Assembly: GCA_001799695.1 (NCBI GenBank)
Contig: MGTY01000094.1
Location: forward strand, 1-58,791
DNA: 58,791 bases
Direction: 5' to 3'
From: Elusimicrobia bacterium GWA2_69_24
Lineage (GTDB): Bacteria; Elusimicrobiota; Elusimicrobia; UBA1565
Part shown: positions 39,291 through 46,865 of the stretch, piece by piece
How the letters are laid out: every line of letters starts with the position of its first letter
Numbering within the stretch: position 1 is the first letter of the stretch
The notes under the pieces: model-generated
What the model was told of the DNA's origin: nothing
Seen by the model: only the letters and a program-made list of their open reading frames with translations
Databases searched by the model: none
Position numbers and translations under genes: made by a program

Positions 39291-40264
39291 GATCGAGTCC
39301 TCTCCTTCTTGGATTTCGCCGAGGTCTTCTGTGCCGCGGCCCTTTCCGCGAGCGCAGAACCGCTGCGCGGCGCCGCGTCGCGCGCCGCCCCCTCCGCAGG
39401 AGGAAGACGGCGCTGCCCCGGGGACGGCGCGCCCTGGCGCGCCGCCAGGCGGTTCTGCATGTGCCAGGAGATCTGTACGGCCGCCTCGCGCCGCACCAGC
39501 GCGAAGCTCGGCCACGAATTGAGGTCGAGCAGGGTCACCACGCCGCCCGGGGAGATGATGGCGTCGCCGCCGAACACCTCCAAGCCCAGGGCCCCGGCGC
39601 CCCGGCGGGCCTGCTCCGCCAGGTCGTCGAGGCGGTAGGGGGTGCGCCGCGCGCGCACCGGGTCATGGTAGAACCAGGTGAACCAATGCCCCGGGCCGAC
39701 GCCGTAGAATTTCACGAGGTCTCCGTCGATGTGCGGCTGGACCACCCAGGAGACGATCTCGCGCTGGGCGAAGTCGCGCAGGATGCCCGTCACGCCGGAC
39801 CAGGCCCGGGCCCGGATGACGTCGTGGTCGGTCATGTTGTGCACGTCGCCGCGCTTGACCCACCAGCCCTCCGGGGCCGCGTAAGCCGGCGGTTTGCCGG
39901 GGCCGTCCGCCACCGAGCGGAGCTCGGAATCCGGGAAGCGGACCCCCGGGCACAGCTTCAGCGCCGGGATCATCGCCTGCCGGTAGCAGTTCAGCACCGA
40001 CTGCGGCGGATTCACCCAGAGGGTCCGGCCCCCCCGCGCGGCTTCCGTCGCCAGGGCCTTGATCCGGGGGTAGGCTTCGCACATGGGGAGCACGACGTCG
40101 AAGTCCCGGCACTGCGCGGGGTCCAGCTCCTCGGGCGTCACGACCCGGGTCTGGACCCCCAGCGACTCGAGCTGCTCGAGGACGGCCCGCAGGATCAGGG
40201 CGTCGTCGGTCTCCCGGTTCGGGGAGTTCGAGACCTCGCGGTACACTCCTAGGCATCGAAACAT
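39287..40264 (-). CDS. ATP-grasp-fold enzyme (ligase or kinase)
   Basis: The protein has 325 residues. The ATP-grasp pattern is visible from about residue 100: NPPQSVLNCYRQAMIPALKL, the ATP-lysine strand EGWWVKRGDVHNMTDHDVIR, IVSWVVQPHIDGDLVKFYGV and the metal-binding end EVFGGDAIISPGGVVTLLDL with LNSWPSF. The arrangement recalls both peptide/carboxylate ligases and ITPK-type inositol phosphate kinases, so the reaction may be an amide ligation or a phosphorylation. The last 60 residues are low-complexity, partly coded by the palindromic repeat, and end Lys-rich. The start overlaps the NTP transferase gene by 16 bp. Confidence 0.78.
   Translation of the reverse strand: MFRCLGVYREVSNSPNRETDDALILRAVLEQLESLGVQTRVVTPEELDPAQCRDFDVVLPMCEAYPRIKALATEAARGGRTLWVNPPQSVLNCYRQAMIPALKLCPGVRFPDSELRSVADGPGKPPAYAAPEGWWVKRGDVHNMTDHDVIRARAWSGVTGILRDFAQREIVSWVVQPHIDGDLVKFYGVGPGHWFTWFYHDPVRARRTPYRLDDLAEQARRGAGALGLEVFGGDAIISPGGVVTLLDLNSWPSFALVRREAAVQISWHMQNRLAARQGAPSPGQRRLPPAEGAARDAAPRSGSALAERAAAQKTSAKSKKERTRS
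39382..39446. repeat. In-frame palindromic repeat, copy C
   Basis: This is the closest relative of copy B. It shares GCGCCGCCCCCTCCGC, AGGAGGAAGA and GCCCCGGGGACGGCGC, with the outer arms GGCGC/GCGCC still paired. It lies in the C-terminal tail of the ATP-grasp gene and is translated as a Pro/Ala-rich segment (APSPGQRRLPPAEGAARDA), clearly similar to SPGRPVLPPAEGAAPEWA from copy B. Confidence 0.8.
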
Positions 40265-40953
40265 GAGGCCATCCTTTCTGCCGCGGGCAGGTCCTCCGCC
40301 CGGTCGAGATCCACGGTGTCGGAGAGCAGTACTCCCCGCACGGTACGGCCGCCCGCGAGCAGGGCGGCCCAATAGTCGCGCAGACGCCCGTAGGCGGCCG
40401 CCTCAGGCATCACCGCCGCCGCGCCGCGGGTCAGGTAATAGACGCCGCAGGTGACGGCGTCCCGGCGGACGGCGCCGGGGCCGAGGGCCGACACGCGGCC
40501 GTCGGGGTCGAGGTCCGCCCACAGGGGTTTCTCGTCCTCCACGAAGCGGGTCAGGGCCAGGGCCGCGTCCGGCCGGGGCGCCGCCGCGGCCTCTCGGGCG
40601 AAGCGCGCGGTCTCCGCGGGGGGGACCAGGGCGTCCACCGTGCTGAGGAGGAACTCCTCGGAGCCCTGCGCCAGGGTCCGCGACACGAGGCGGAAGCTCT
40701 CCCAGGAAGAGGCGGTGTCCTGGCGCAGGAAGGTCCAGTCCAGGCCGTGGGGCTCGCGCTCCAGGTAGGCGCGCACCGCGTCTCCGGAAGAGTTCAAGAG
40801 CAGGGTGACCGAGCGCGTCCCGGCGGCGCGCAGGCCCAGAGCGACCCAATGGATGAGCGGTCTCCCGGCCACCGGGAAGAGCGGCTTGGGAACGCCCGCC
40901 CCCAGGCCGCGCAGGCGCGACCCGTGCCCGGCGGCGATGATCCCGGCGTTCAT
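40249..40953 (-). CDS. Sugar/alcohol-phosphate nucleotidyltransferase (MobA/RfbA-like NTP transferase)
   Basis: This 234-residue cytoplasmic enzyme has the intact nucleotide-binding loop IIAAGHGSRLRGLGAGVPKP, with G9-x-G11-x-R13 and Lys23, followed by GRPLIHWVALGLRAAGTRSV. STVDALVPPAE is the usual metal-binding Asp region. It activates a phosphorylated sugar, polyol or similar alcohol as its nucleotide diphosphate. Within the operon it may make the CDP-alcohol used by the fusion protein, whose own N-terminal domain lacks this loop. It overlaps the HAD gene as ATGA. Confidence 0.88.
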   Translation of the reverse strand: MNAGIIAAGHGSRLRGLGAGVPKPLFPVAGRPLIHWVALGLRAAGTRSVTLLLNSSGDAVRAYLEREPHGLDWTFLRQDTASSWESFRLVSRTLAQGSEEFLLSTVDALVPPAETARFAREAAAAPRPDAALALTRFVEDEKPLWADLDPDGRVSALGPGAVRRDAVTCGVYYLTRGAAAVMPEAAAYGRLRDYWAALLAGGRTVRGVLLSDTVDLDRAEDLPAAERMASCFDA

Positions 40954-41654
40954 GCGCGGACCCTTTTGGACGTCAGGAGCGGCTCCAGGTCATCCAGGGA
41001 GCGGAGGGTGTTCCCCCGCGGGCAGCAGGGCTCGCAGCCGAGGCGGTCTCCGACGAGCCAGGCATGGCGCAGGCCCAGGGCCTCGGCGCCCCGGATGTCG
41101 CGCTTCAGGGAATCGCCCACCATCCAGGCGGCCGCAGGCTCCGCGCCGAGGGCGCGCAGGGCGTACTCGAAGAGGGCGCGGTCCGGCTTGACGGCGCCGA
41201 CCCGTTCGGAATCGGCCACCACGTCGAAGAGCTCGCGATACCCGACGGAGGCCAGCACGTCCTCCAAATTCCCGTAGAAGTTGGAGACGATCCCCAGGCG
41301 GCAGCGGGCGCGCAGGCGGGCCAGGAGCCCGCGGTTGCGGCGCAGGGCGTCCAGGGACTCCGCCACGAAGCGCCGCGTCACCCGTTCGGCCAGGTCCGGG
41401 TCCGTCGCGCCGCCCAGATGCTCCAGGACGCAGCCGACCTGCAGGCGCACGGTCTCCTCCAGCCCTTTTCCAGCCAGGGCGAAGCGCAGAGGGAGGTTGT
41501 CGTCGGAATCGTAGAAAGCCCGGTCGAACCGTTCCGCGGGGACCCGCAATCCTTCCTGCCTATAAATGGAGGCGAAACGCTCCTTCCACGCCACTCCGTT
41601 CGCGTCGAGAGTGCCGCCGAAATCGAATAATACCGCTTCAGAAGGAGACGTCAT
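40950..41654 (-). CDS. HAD-superfamily hydrolase
   Basis: This 234-residue protein has motif I as LFDFGGTLD (nucleophile Asp11; the second Asp of D-x-D is Gly13, as in some HAD subfamilies). Motif II is in LGIVSNFYGN, motif III Lys in GAVKPDRALFEYAL and motif IV in WMVGDSLKRDIRGAEALGLR. It likely removes phosphate from a small molecule. It is the first gene of the six-gene operon. The promoter element TGGTAGAAT lies at 41701-41709, leaving a leader of about 40 nt. A small-molecule phosphatase fits a pathway with phosphorylated intermediates. Confidence 0.9.
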   Translation of the reverse strand: MTSPSEAVLFDFGGTLDANGVAWKERFASIYRQEGLRVPAERFDRAFYDSDDNLPLRFALAGKGLEETVRLQVGCVLEHLGGATDPDLAERVTRRFVAESLDALRRNRGLLARLRARCRLGIVSNFYGNLEDVLASVGYRELFDVVADSERVGAVKPDRALFEYALRALGAEPAAAWMVGDSLKRDIRGAEALGLRHAWLVGDRLGCEPCCPRGNTLRSLDDLEPLLTSKRVRA

Positions 41655-41700
41655 CGAATCGTGTTCAAGCCGGGTGGGTCCGGTCCGGGCTGCGCGGACA

Positions 41701-41709
41701 ATTCTACCA
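41701..41709 (-). promoter_or_regulatory. Extended -10 element of the six-gene HAD-to-fusion operon
   Basis: The minus strand reads TGGTAGAAT, 46 nt before the ATG at 41654. It lies only 15 bp from the -35 of the divergent pilM promoter, so the two operons may be controlled together. Confidence 0.4.
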
Positions 41710-41723
41710 CAATAAAAAAGGGC

Positions 41724-41752
41724 TTGACAAATCGGCGTAATCCTGTTACAAA
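41724..41752 (+). promoter_or_regulatory. Promoter of the pilMNOPQ leader
   Basis: TTGACA at 41724-41729 and TACAAA at 41747-41752 are separated by 17 bp, with a TG one base before the -10. This is the best sigma-70-type promoter in the window. Transcription should start near 41758, where ATG CCG TAG forms a two-codon reading frame, and then run into a terminator. Confidence 0.7.
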
Positions 41753-41774
41753 TACCAATGCCGTAGTCGGCCTG

Positions 41775-41816
41775 CGCCGAGCGCCCCGGGCTTTGGGGCA
41801 TCGGCGTATTTTTTTT
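41775..41816 (+). terminator. Intrinsic terminator (attenuator) upstream of pilM
   Basis: CGCCGA at 41775-41780 pairs with TCGGCG at 41801-41806. Inside this, GCCCC pairs with GGGGC. Eight T follow (41809-41816). An upstream TCGGC (41767-41771) can instead pair with GCCGA (41776-41780), an arrangement that would break the terminator. No plus-strand gene precedes it, so it ends the leader transcript begun at the promoter just upstream. Confidence 0.75.
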
Positions 41817-41865
41817 CCCGTCGTGGGTGACGGTGCGGCGACCTGTCAGCGGTACGTATGGTGTG

Positions 41866-43017
41866 ATGATGAACTTGAAAGAGCAACTTCAGCGCTTCGA
41901 CATCAAAGGACTCAAGAGCAAGGCGGAGAGCCTGTTCATGGGCTCTTCCGATATCCTTGGCGTGGACATCGGGAGCTACTCCATCAAGGTGGTCCGCATC
42001 GAGAAGCAGGGCACCGGCCTCCATCTGACGCATTGGGGGAACATCCCGCTGGATAAGGGGGAGAGTTCTCCGGAGGAGAAGAAGCAGCAGGCCATCAACA
42101 TCCTCAAGGCCCTCCTAATACAGAAGGGGATACAGACCAAGCACGCCGCCGCCTCGGTGTCGGGGAACTCCGTCATCGTCCGCTACGTCAAGTTCCCGCT
42201 CCTCACCAAGGACGAGCTGCGCGCGACCCTCGCCGCGGAGGCCGAGCCGTTCATCCCCTTCGACATCAACGAGGTCCATCTCAGCTTCCACATCCTCAAC
42301 GAGATCGTCGAGGACGGGCAGCGCAAGATGGAGAGCGTCCTGGTGGCGGCCAAGAAAGACGTCATCCAGTCCCGGGTGGAGGTCCTGGAGGGGGCGGGAC
42401 TCAAGCCCGCCATCATCGACGTGGACTGCTTCGCCCTCGAGAACGTCTTCGAGGCCACGCTCGACCCGGCTCAGAACGCCGGCTCGACTTTGTGCCTCAA
42501 CATCGGGCATACGGTGACGAACCTGTCCATCATCGAGAACGGGATCACCCGCGTCGTGCGCGACGTCTTCATTGCCGGGAACACCTTCACCAAGGCGATC
42601 GCGAAGACCCTGCAGTGCGATGTCGTGAAGGCCGAGGAGGCCAAGAAGGCCAACGGCCTCATGCTCGACGCGGCGGAGAAGGAGAAAGCCCTCCAGGAAG
42701 GCAACCGGGATGCCCTGGGCGTCTCGCAGGCCCTGGCCGGCTCCCTCAAGGACCTGGTCGCGGAGCTGCACCGCTCCGTTGACTTCTATCTTTCCCAGGG
42801 CCCGGAGCGCTCCATCGGACGCATAGTCCTGTCCGGCGGCTCCGCCCGGATGAAGAACCTGTCGAAGTTCCTCACCGGGGAGCTCAAGGTCCCGGTCACG
42901 GTCTTGAACCCCTTCTCGTACCTGGCCCAGGCCCCCGAGGACATCCCGGCGGACATCCTGTCGGCCATGGGGATCGCCGCGGGCCTGGCCTTGCGCAAGA
43001 ACCGGGACTGGAAATGA
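41866..43017 (+). CDS. pilM: Type IV pilus assembly protein PilM
   Basis: PilM is the cytoplasmic actin-like ATPase that binds the N-terminus of PilN and links the pilus motor to the alignment complex. The 383-residue protein has the first phosphate loop as ILGVDIGSYSIKVVRI, then VRYVKFPLLTKDELRATLAA and EAEPFIPFDINEVHLSFHIL. Later come the second phosphate loop in STLCLNIGHTVTNLSIIENG and VLSGGSARMKNLSKFL (adenosine site). An ATG at 41866 or 41869 is the likely start; a GTG at 41827 is in frame but lies just after the terminator T-run. It overlaps pilN as ATGA. Confidence 0.95.
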   Translation: MMNLKEQLQRFDIKGLKSKAESLFMGSSDILGVDIGSYSIKVVRIEKQGTGLHLTHWGNIPLDKGESSPEEKKQQAINILKALLIQKGIQTKHAAASVSGNSVIVRYVKFPLLTKDELRATLAAEAEPFIPFDINEVHLSFHILNEIVEDGQRKMESVLVAAKKDVIQSRVEVLEGAGLKPAIIDVDCFALENVFEATLDPAQNAGSTLCLNIGHTVTNLSIIENGITRVVRDVFIAGNTFTKAIAKTLQCDVVKAEEAKKANGLMLDAAEKEKALQEGNRDALGVSQALAGSLKDLVAELHRSVDFYLSQGPERSIGRIVLSGGSARMKNLSKFLTGELKVPVTVLNPFSYLAQAPEDIPADILSAMGIAAGLALRKNRDWK

Positions 43018-43592
43018 TCAAGGTCAACCTAGTCCCGCAGGAGATCCTGGACAAGGAGCTGCAGCGGCAGCGCCTGGTCCAGGTCGGCTTCGTCGCCGGG
43101 GTCTTCGGCCTGCTCTTCCTGGGCATCTCGGGGGCGCACTTCTACCGCAGCGTCTCCCTGGCGCGCTCGCTCGCCGAAAGCGAGGCGAAATACAAGAAGC
43201 TCGAAGCCATCGTGCAGCAGGTGGAGGCCCTCGAGGCCCAGGCCAAGGCCGTGAAGGCCCGCCTGGACGTGATGAACGAACTCGACCGGGCCCGCCCGTT
43301 CTATCCCCGCTTCATGACCGAACTCCTCAAGATGCTGCCCTCCGGGATCTGGCTGACCACGCTCGACGCCAAGGCCAGCGGGCCGGACCAGCTCACCCTC
43401 AATATGGGCTCCCAATCCGCCTCCGTCGACAACGTGACCACCTGGCTGCGCGTCCTGAACTCCACCGGCGCGTTCACAGCCCCCGCGCTCGGGCCCCTGA
43501 AGTTCGGGTCCGCCGGGGAGATCACCTTCACCATGGGAGCAACCTATCGGACCCCCGGCGCGGCGGCGCCGCCGCCCAAGAAGAAGCCCTGA
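43014..43592 (+). CDS. pilN: Type IV pilus assembly protein PilN
   Basis: PilN is a single-span inner-membrane protein (192 residues). The family start MIKVNLVPQEILDKELQR includes the N-V-N-L-like segment that docks on PilM. One span follows (about 24-44, VGFVAGVFGLLFLGISGAHF), then a periplasmic coiled coil (about 50-85) and the PilO-pairing domain. The tail ends in a run of Pro/Lys. It overlaps pilM as ATGA and pilO by one base. Confidence 0.93.
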   Translation: MIKVNLVPQEILDKELQRQRLVQVGFVAGVFGLLFLGISGAHFYRSVSLARSLAESEAKYKKLEAIVQQVEALEAQAKAVKARLDVMNELDRARPFYPRFMTELLKMLPSGIWLTTLDAKASGPDQLTLNMGSQSASVDNVTTWLRVLNSTGAFTAPALGPLKFGSAGEITFTMGATYRTPGAAAPPPKKKP

Positions 43593-44149
43593 TGGCGAAA
43601 CTCGACATCAAATTGACCAAGCAGCAGCAGCAGATGCTCGCGCTCGCCGTGATCGTCCTGGGCGGCGGGGGCTTCGCCTACATCAAGTATTTCTGGCTCC
43701 CCACCTCGGCGAAGATCGCGGCGACCCGCGCCAAGATCGAGGAGGTCGAGAAGAAGATCGAGAAGGCGAAGGCGGTGGCGGGCCGCCTCAACAAGATCCA
43801 GCAGGAGCTCGAGCTGCTCAACCAGCAGGCGATCGAGGCGGAGCGGCGCCTTCCCAAGGACCCCAATCTCCCCGGGGTGATCGAGCTCGTGAGCGACCTG
43901 TCGGTGAAGTACGCCATGAAGCTGAATTCCTTCACGATCGGCAAGGCCTCCCCCAAGCCCCATTTCGTCGAGGTGAGCTATAGGGTGGACATGTCCGGGA
44001 CCTATCATAACCTCGGCCGCTTCCTGGCGGCGCTCGCCCTGCAGGAGCGGATCTTCAACGTCCGCGGGCTCGTCTACGGCCGGCCTGACCCCGCCACCGG
44101 GACGATGACGATCACTTTCGAATTGATCTCGTACATGTACAAAGGATGA
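43592..44149 (+). CDS. pilO: Type IV pilus assembly protein PilO
   Basis: This 185-residue protein has a single N-terminal span (about 15-32, LALAVIVLGGGGFAYIKYFW) and a periplasmic coiled coil (about 38-85, KIEEVEKKIEKAKAVAGRLN). The ferredoxin-like PilO domain follows (LPKDPNLPGVIELVSDLSVK, VSYRVDMSGTYHNLGRFLAA). It pairs with PilN to form the periplasmic alignment ring. It is followed by pilP after 1 bp. Confidence 0.93.
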   Translation: MAKLDIKLTKQQQQMLALAVIVLGGGGFAYIKYFWLPTSAKIAATRAKIEEVEKKIEKAKAVAGRLNKIQQELELLNQQAIEAERRLPKDPNLPGVIELVSDLSVKYAMKLNSFTIGKASPKPHFVEVSYRVDMSGTYHNLGRFLAALALQERIFNVRGLVYGRPDPATGTMTITFELISYMYKG

Positions 44150-44150
44150 T

Positions 44151-44678
44151 ATGCGCACCTTGATCGCGGCGTTCATCGTCGGCTCCGCAGGCGCGGGCGC
44201 GTCCGCCGCGGACCCCAAGGCTCCCGCGGTCTCCCAGGCCGCCGCGGCGCCGGCCGTCTCGACCGCGGCCGCGGCCGGGGTGCAGGCCTCCACCGGTCCG
44301 GCGCGGGCCCTGACGGTCGACGATCTGTACGGGGGAGCCAGATTCCGGGACCCGTTCTCCCCCGTCTCAGGCTCGGGCGGGGGCGGCGGCCGCATGACCG
44401 CGGAAGCCAAGGAGTTCACCCTCGAGGACTTCAGCATCCAGAACCTCGAGCTCCGGGGCATCATGAAGGACCGGCAGGGGAGTTTCGCCGTGCTTCTGGA
44501 CATCGACAGCCGCACCGGCTTCATCCTCCGCAACGGAAAACTGTACGATTACAAGAAGAAGCATATCCCCGGCGTCAAGGGTCAGATCAGCCTGCCCCAG
44601 AAGAGCGTCACGCTGACGACCGAGGATAAGGATACCCGGACCTTCCGTTTGGGCGAGGAGAACGAGGCCGAGGAGTGA
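44151..44678 (+). CDS. pilP: Type IV pilus assembly protein PilP
   Basis: The protein (175 residues) has a signal peptide (TLIAAFIVGSAGAGASAA) without a lipobox Cys, an Ala-rich linker and RFRDPFSPV, the usual PilP F-x-DPF region. A small beta domain follows (LEDFSIQNLELRGIMKDRQG to FRLGEENEAEE). PilP connects PilN/PilO to the PilQ secretin. PilP proteins are often lipoproteins; this one appears to be cleaved by ordinary signal peptidase or anchored only by contacts. Confidence 0.9.
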   Translation: MRTLIAAFIVGSAGAGASAADPKAPAVSQAAAAPAVSTAAAAGVQASTGPARALTVDDLYGGARFRDPFSPVSGSGGGGGRMTAEAKEFTLEDFSIQNLELRGIMKDRQGSFAVLLDIDSRTGFILRNGKLYDYKKKHIPGVKGQISLPQKSVTLTTEDKDTRTFRLGEENEAEE

Positions 44679-44682
44679 TTTC

Positions 44683-46857
44683 ATGAGAAACCATTGGATT
44701 GACCGAGCCATCGCTCTGATCGTCTCCGCCTCGCTCGCCGGCGCCGGCCCCATCCCGGCTCTTTGGGCCGCCGAGGCGGCCACCCTGGACGGCATCGAGG
44801 TCGACTCCGACCAGGTCACCGTCTATCTCTCCCGCAAGACCCAGTTCAAGACCTTCACCCTCGAGCAGCCCCCGCGCCTGGTCGTGGAAGTGTCCGACAC
44901 CGAACACACCTCGCCGTCGCAGTACGTGGAAGGGAAGGGGCGGTTCCTCAAGCAGGTCCGTTCCGGCCAATACCAGCGCGAGCCGTCGATGGCTTCCCGC
45001 GTCGTCCTCTATCTGAAGAAGATGGTCGCCTACAGCGCCAGTTGGGAGGGATCCAACCTGAAGATCGGCCTCCTCGGGGGCGGCGCAGACGAACCCGCTC
45101 CGCCCGCGGCCCCCGCAGCGGGTCCGGCCGCCGTCAAGACCCCGGCCTCCGCCCCGGCCGTACTTGAGTCCAGGGCCCCCAAGGCGCCGGCCAAGCCCGC
45201 TCCGGCCGCCGCCCCCGCGACGCCCGCGCCCCCCAAGGCGCCCGCGGCTCCGCTGCGCGACGCCGCGGTGACCCCGGCGCCGGCGAAGGAGGCCGCCGCT
45301 GAAACCTCCCCGGCCGCTCCCGCTCCGGCCAAGCCCGTCGCCGCCCCCGCCCCCAAACCCAAGCCCGTCAAGAAGGCGCCGGCCGCGGACAGGTTCCCGG
45401 AGGGGATGAGCTCCGAACCCTCCACTTCCGTCGAGCAGATGGCCATGAGCGGCGACGCGCAGTCCTCCGGCGAGGATTCCGCCTCGGAAGAAGCGCCGGT
45501 CAGGAAGTCCTCGGCCAAGAGGGGGGGCTACAGCAAGTCCCGCCGGGACATCATGGCGACCCTGCCGACCGACCCCGTCACCGTCGAGTTCGACGCCATG
45601 GACATGCGGGACATCCTGAACTTCATGGCCACCAAGGCGAACATCAACATCGTCTACGGGCCGGACGTGGCGGGCTCCTTGACCCTGCATCTGGCCGACG
45701 TCCCGTTCAACGAGGTCTTCACGACCGTCCTCTCCATGCAGGGCCTGGTCGCCAGCCAGGTCGGCGAGAACATCCTGCGCGTCATGACTCCCTCGACCCT
45801 GACCAAGGAAAGGGCCGTGGCCGTCAATCAGACCCGCGTCATCCGCCTCAAGTACAGCAAGGCCGCCGAGATCAAGGTCTCCATCGACGCGGTGCGGTCC
45901 GCCGAAGGGCGGAGCGGGAGCATCGTGGTGGATGAAAAGACCAATGCGCTCATCATCACCGACACCATGGACGGCATCGCCAGCGTCGAGCGCCTGCTCT
46001 CCGAGCTGGACACCCGCCCCCAACAGGTGCTCATCGAAGCGAAGCTGGTCGAGGTGAACCTCTCCAAGGACGTCAGCTTCGGTATCCAGTGGGACTACCT
46101 GGGCTCCGACGGGGGAAAGATCGGCGGGCAGCAGGGGACGAACCTCTTCGGCACGACCCAGAACCCGAGCATCACCGCCACCTCCAACAAGCTCACGCAC
46201 CCGATCGACAGGAACGCCAACACGGCCGCCGGCGAGGGAGCGGACGGCCGCGGCACCGGGGTCGGCCTGCCCGCGTCGACGATCTTCGGCGCGTTCACCT
46301 TCGGCCGCGTCACCAACAACTACTTCCTCACCGCCACCCTCACCGCGGCGGCCTCCGAGGGCAAGGCCAAGGTGCTCTCCGACCCCAAGATCACGACGAT
46401 CAACGGGAAGCAGGCCAAGATCCAGATCCAGACCTCGATCCCTTACGTGACCACGCAGACGACCCCGGCCGGCGGCGGGAGCGTGACCACCGCGGAGACG
46501 GTGGGCTACCAGATGACCGGCATCACCCTGGAAGTCACGCCCACGATCAACGCCGACAGCCGCATCACCCTGCAGGTGAAGCCTACGGTCACGCAGCCTT
46601 CGGCCACCACCGCGAGCGCCGGGGGCACGGGCGCCATCGCCACGGACAACCGGACCGCGGAGACCACGGTCATCGTCCAGGACGGGGGCACGGTGGTCAT
46701 CGGCGGACTCATCACCGACACGATCACCGAGCAGGTGGCCAAGGTGCCCTTCTTCGGGGATATCCCGATCATCGGCTGGCTCTTCAAGAAGAAATCCAAG
46801 GACCGCACCCGGGTGGAGCTGCTGATCTTCGTCACCACCAAGATCATCCCGAGCTGA
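44683..46857 (+). CDS. pilQ: Type IV pilus secretin PilQ
   Basis: PilQ is the outer-membrane pore for the pilus. The 724-residue protein has a signal peptide and one AMIN domain (about 30-130, DQVTVYLSRKTQFKTFTLEQ), which binds peptidoglycan. An Ala/Pro/Lys-rich linker of about 125 residues follows. The STN/N0 domain is at about 290-370 (VTVEFDAMDMRDILNFMATK) and an N1 domain includes LLSELDTRPQQVLIEAKLVE. The secretin barrel has DGGTVVIGGLITD and ends with VPFFGDIPIIGWLFKKKS and VELLIFVTTKIIPS. Other PilQ proteins have two or three AMIN domains, here one is seen. It ends 8 bp before the ligase-like gene. Confidence 0.96.
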   Translation: MRNHWIDRAIALIVSASLAGAGPIPALWAAEAATLDGIEVDSDQVTVYLSRKTQFKTFTLEQPPRLVVEVSDTEHTSPSQYVEGKGRFLKQVRSGQYQREPSMASRVVLYLKKMVAYSASWEGSNLKIGLLGGGADEPAPPAAPAAGPAAVKTPASAPAVLESRAPKAPAKPAPAAAPATPAPPKAPAAPLRDAAVTPAPAKEAAAETSPAAPAPAKPVAAPAPKPKPVKKAPAADRFPEGMSSEPSTSVEQMAMSGDAQSSGEDSASEEAPVRKSSAKRGGYSKSRRDIMATLPTDPVTVEFDAMDMRDILNFMATKANINIVYGPDVAGSLTLHLADVPFNEVFTTVLSMQGLVASQVGENILRVMTPSTLTKERAVAVNQTRVIRLKYSKAAEIKVSIDAVRSAEGRSGSIVVDEKTNALIITDTMDGIASVERLLSELDTRPQQVLIEAKLVEVNLSKDVSFGIQWDYLGSDGGKIGGQQGTNLFGTTQNPSITATSNKLTHPIDRNANTAAGEGADGRGTGVGLPASTIFGAFTFGRVTNNYFLTATLTAAASEGKAKVLSDPKITTINGKQAKIQIQTSIPYVTTQTTPAGGGSVTTAETVGYQMTGITLEVTPTINADSRITLQVKPTVTQPSATTASAGGTGAIATDNRTAETTVIVQDGGTVVIGGLITDTITEQVAKVPFFGDIPIIGWLFKKKSKDRTRVELLIFVTTKIIPS

Positions 46858-46865
46858 GCCCCGCG

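Noticed and set aside
41758..41766. ATG CCG TAG in the pilM leader as a coding gene
   Set aside because: Two codons cannot be called a gene. It is mentioned only as a possible regulatory minimal frame.
44683..46857. Ala/Pro repeats of the pilQ linker as a possible DNA repeat or CRISPR-like array
   Set aside because: Repeat units are irregular and follow codon bias for Ala/Pro; no constant repeat-spacer pattern is present.
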